Part shown: positions 13,322 to 14,565 of the stretch, one piece after another | Layout: each line of letters opens with the position of its first letter | Numbering within the stretch: the stretch's first letter is position 1 | Source: an uncultured Candidatus Saccharibacteria bacterium | Lineage (GTDB): Bacteria; Patescibacteriota; Saccharimonadia; Saccharimonadales; Saccharimonadaceae | Direction: 5' to 3' | Assembly (NCBI GenBank): GCA_938049075.1 | Contig: CALICZ010000029.1 | Location: 1 to 14,565 of the forward strand | Length of the DNA: 14,565 bases | Notes under the pieces: generated by a model | What the model saw: only the letters and a program-made list of their open reading frames with translations | Database searches by the model: none | Told to the model about the DNA's origin: nothing | Translations under genes and position numbers: made by a program

Positions 13322-14565
13322 CTATAATTGAATATCTGGGTATACCGCCCGCGTCGTCTCGTCGATGTCGCTTTTGAGCTGTGGGAATGGTACACCTTCG
13401 CGTGCTGTGACGCCTTCAAAGATCCAGAAGACGCGCTCGCTAAAGCCCCAGCCACAGGCCGGCGGCATGCCGTATTCCAGCATTTCCACGTAGTCGATAT
13501 CCAGCATCATCGCTTCCTCGTCGCCAGCGTCGCGCATCTGCTGCTGCTCCACAAAGCGGTTCAGCTGATCGATCGGGTCATTCAGCTCGCTAAAGCCATT
13601 GCCAAGCTCGCTGCCAGCAATCACCGGCTGGAAACGCTCCACCGTCTGCGGGTTATCCGGGTTGGTTTTAGATAGCGGGCTGATGAACTTGGGCGTATTG
13701 ACCAGCCAGACTGGCCCAGCCACCGTCTTGCGGATGTTCTTCCACAGCTTATCGATGCCGCGTGGGATGGAATCGGTCTTTTCTACCTCCAGACCATGTT
13801 CTTTCAACGTGGCAGCTACCTCGTCGATCGTGGTATTATACACATCAATCCCGTAGTGCTTGTGAATCACCTCGGCATAATCCCACACCTGCCACTGGCC
13901 ACTCATATCGACCTCAAACTCGCCCAGGGTAAACTGCAGCGTGCCAAAGGTTCGCTCCAGCACATACTTGTACATGTCTTCCATAAAGCGCATGCCTCGC
14001 TGCCAGTCCCAATAGGCGGCGTACCACTCCATGGCGATATGCTCGGGCAGGTGCTCATCAGAATAATTCTCGTTGCGAAAGCGCGGGCCAATATCGTACA
14101 CCTTCTCAAACCCGGCCCCCAGCAGGCGCTTGAGCGGCAGCTCGTGGCTAATCCGCAGGTAGAACTGCTGGCCGTCCAGCGCGTCCATATGGGTCACAAA
14201 CGGGTTGGCATCCGCCCCACCGGTGGTGTGTTCCAGCACCGGCACGTTGACCTCAGTAAAGCCGTATTGGTTGAGGTAATCGCTGGCAGAGGCGAGCATG
14301 ACGTACTCTACGGCAGGGGATGCCGAGAGCTTAGCTCGACCTTGGCTGTCGGTGGAGGCTACCTGCTCGGCTCGCTCGCTGGTCTTGCCGATGAGTCGGA
14401 CGAGGGCTCCCGAGATAGGATAGCCCTCTCTATCTAAGATCTCTACCTCGATCGTGGTCTGGATGGCATGCCGACGGAACTCATACAGATGAGGTCTCCC
14501 CACAGCATCCTCTCGGCTAGAAGCCAAGAGCCCAGCCTCGACGAGCTCTTCCCCTGGGCTCCAGG
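13322..14565 (-). CDS. lysS: Lysyl-tRNA synthetase catalytic domain, fused in frame to a foreign-looking N-terminal segment (partial)
   Basis: A class II LysRS that charges tRNA-Lys. From about 14284 down to the stop, the catalytic domain is clear: motif 1 region SDYLNQYGFTEVNVPVLEHT, the GGADANPFVTH block, ISHELPLKRLLGAGFEKVYD, motif 2 PRFRNENYSDEHLPEH, the LNDPIDQLNRF block, and a diverged motif 3 around EYGMPPACGWGFSERVFW. Upstream of about 14300 the frame stays open to the window edge but is not LysRS: the expected OB-fold anticodon-binding domain is absent. Instead there is EVEILDREGYPISGALVRL and STDSQGRAKLS, resembling a carboxypeptidase-regulatory or transthyretin-like beta sandwich. 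Arg codons there are CGA or AGA with no CGC, unlike the rest. No start codon is in the window. Chimeric assembly or a real recombination are both possible. Confidence 0.85.
   Translation of the reverse strand, partial: WSPGEELVEAGLLASSREDAVGRPHLYEFRRHAIQTTIEVEILDREGYPISGALVRLIGKTSERAEQVASTDSQGRAKLSASPAVEYVMLASASDYLNQYGFTEVNVPVLEHTTGGADANPFVTHMDALDGQQFYLRISHELPLKRLLGAGFEKVYDIGPRFRNENYSDEHLPEHIAMEWYAAYWDWQRGMRFMEDMYKYVLERTFGTLQFTLGEFEVDMSGQWQVWDYAEVIHKHYGIDVYNTTIDEVAATLKEHGLEVEKTDSIPRGIDKLWKNIRKTVAGPVWLVNTPKFISPLSKTNPDNPQTVERFQPVIAGSELGNGFSELNDPIDQLNRFVEQQQMRDAGDEEAMMLDIDYVEMLEYGMPPACGWGFSERVFWIFEGVTAREGVPFPQLKSDIDETTRAVYPDIQL

Noticed and set aside
13796..14437. Plus-strand frame of 213 codons opposite lysS
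   Set aside because: It mirrors the LysRS catalytic domain on the other strand and has no promoter or SD.
1..14565. CRISPR arrays, insertion sequences with clear ends, rRNA or tRNA genes
   Set aside because: No regularly spaced repeats, intact transposase, terminal inverted repeats with target duplications, or RNA gene signatures were found on reading both strands.

Overview
The window looks like a piece of a Candidate Phyla Radiation genome, most likely a Candidatus Saccharibacteria (TM7) relative. This rests on gene content: a DUF2207 membrane protein with a Gly-rich tail ending in Trp, a diverged class II lysyl-tRNA synthetase with an unusual motif 3, and a lineage-typical membrane-anchored six-hairpin-like protein. 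Intergenic regions are compact, and some starts look leaderless while others have a Shine-Dalgarno (SD). The genetic code behaves as standard: conserved genes have no in-frame TGA. All eleven visible stop codons are TAA or TAG. The taxonomic call is inference.

Layout. (1) 1-163, minus: start of an unidentified gene running off the left edge, with its own promoter. (2) 357-3169, minus: a tight operon of serS, pyrD and a small unknown gene, read from an extended -10 promoter that predicts a leaderless serS mRNA. (3) 3278-5607, minus: a MacB/LolCDE-type ABC exporter (ATPase then FtsX-like permease), with promoter, upstream palindrome and terminator; the ATPase carries a histone H1-like basic tail. 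(4) 5820-6772, minus: uppP (undecaprenyl-diphosphate phosphatase) with promoter and terminator. (5) 6867-7480, plus: a self-contained unit with a strong promoter, a leader with alternative hairpins and a partly hidden perfect SD, a 104-residue three-helix membrane protein of unknown function, a structured 3' RNA element and a strong terminator. (6) 7534-9416, minus: a DUF2207 membrane protein, again apparently leaderless. (7) 9677-12089, plus: a large membrane-anchored, glycosidase-like surface protein with a Pro-rich tail. (8) 12251-13306, minus: an AT-richer RelA/SpoT-domain nucleotide synthetase starting at TTG. (9) 13322-14565, minus: lysyl-tRNA synthetase catalytic domain whose upstream part is replaced by an unrelated beta-sandwich-like segment with different codon use, running off the right edge.

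Functionally the window mixes translation (SerRS, LysRS), pyrimidine synthesis (PyrD), envelope functions (UppP, ABC exporter, DUF2207, surface protein) and a stress or toxin-type alarmone synthetase. The least explained parts are the 6867-7480 unit with RNA structure at both ends, the chimeric lysS, and the two leaderless starts. Nothing could be searched; family names come from recognising motifs by eye.
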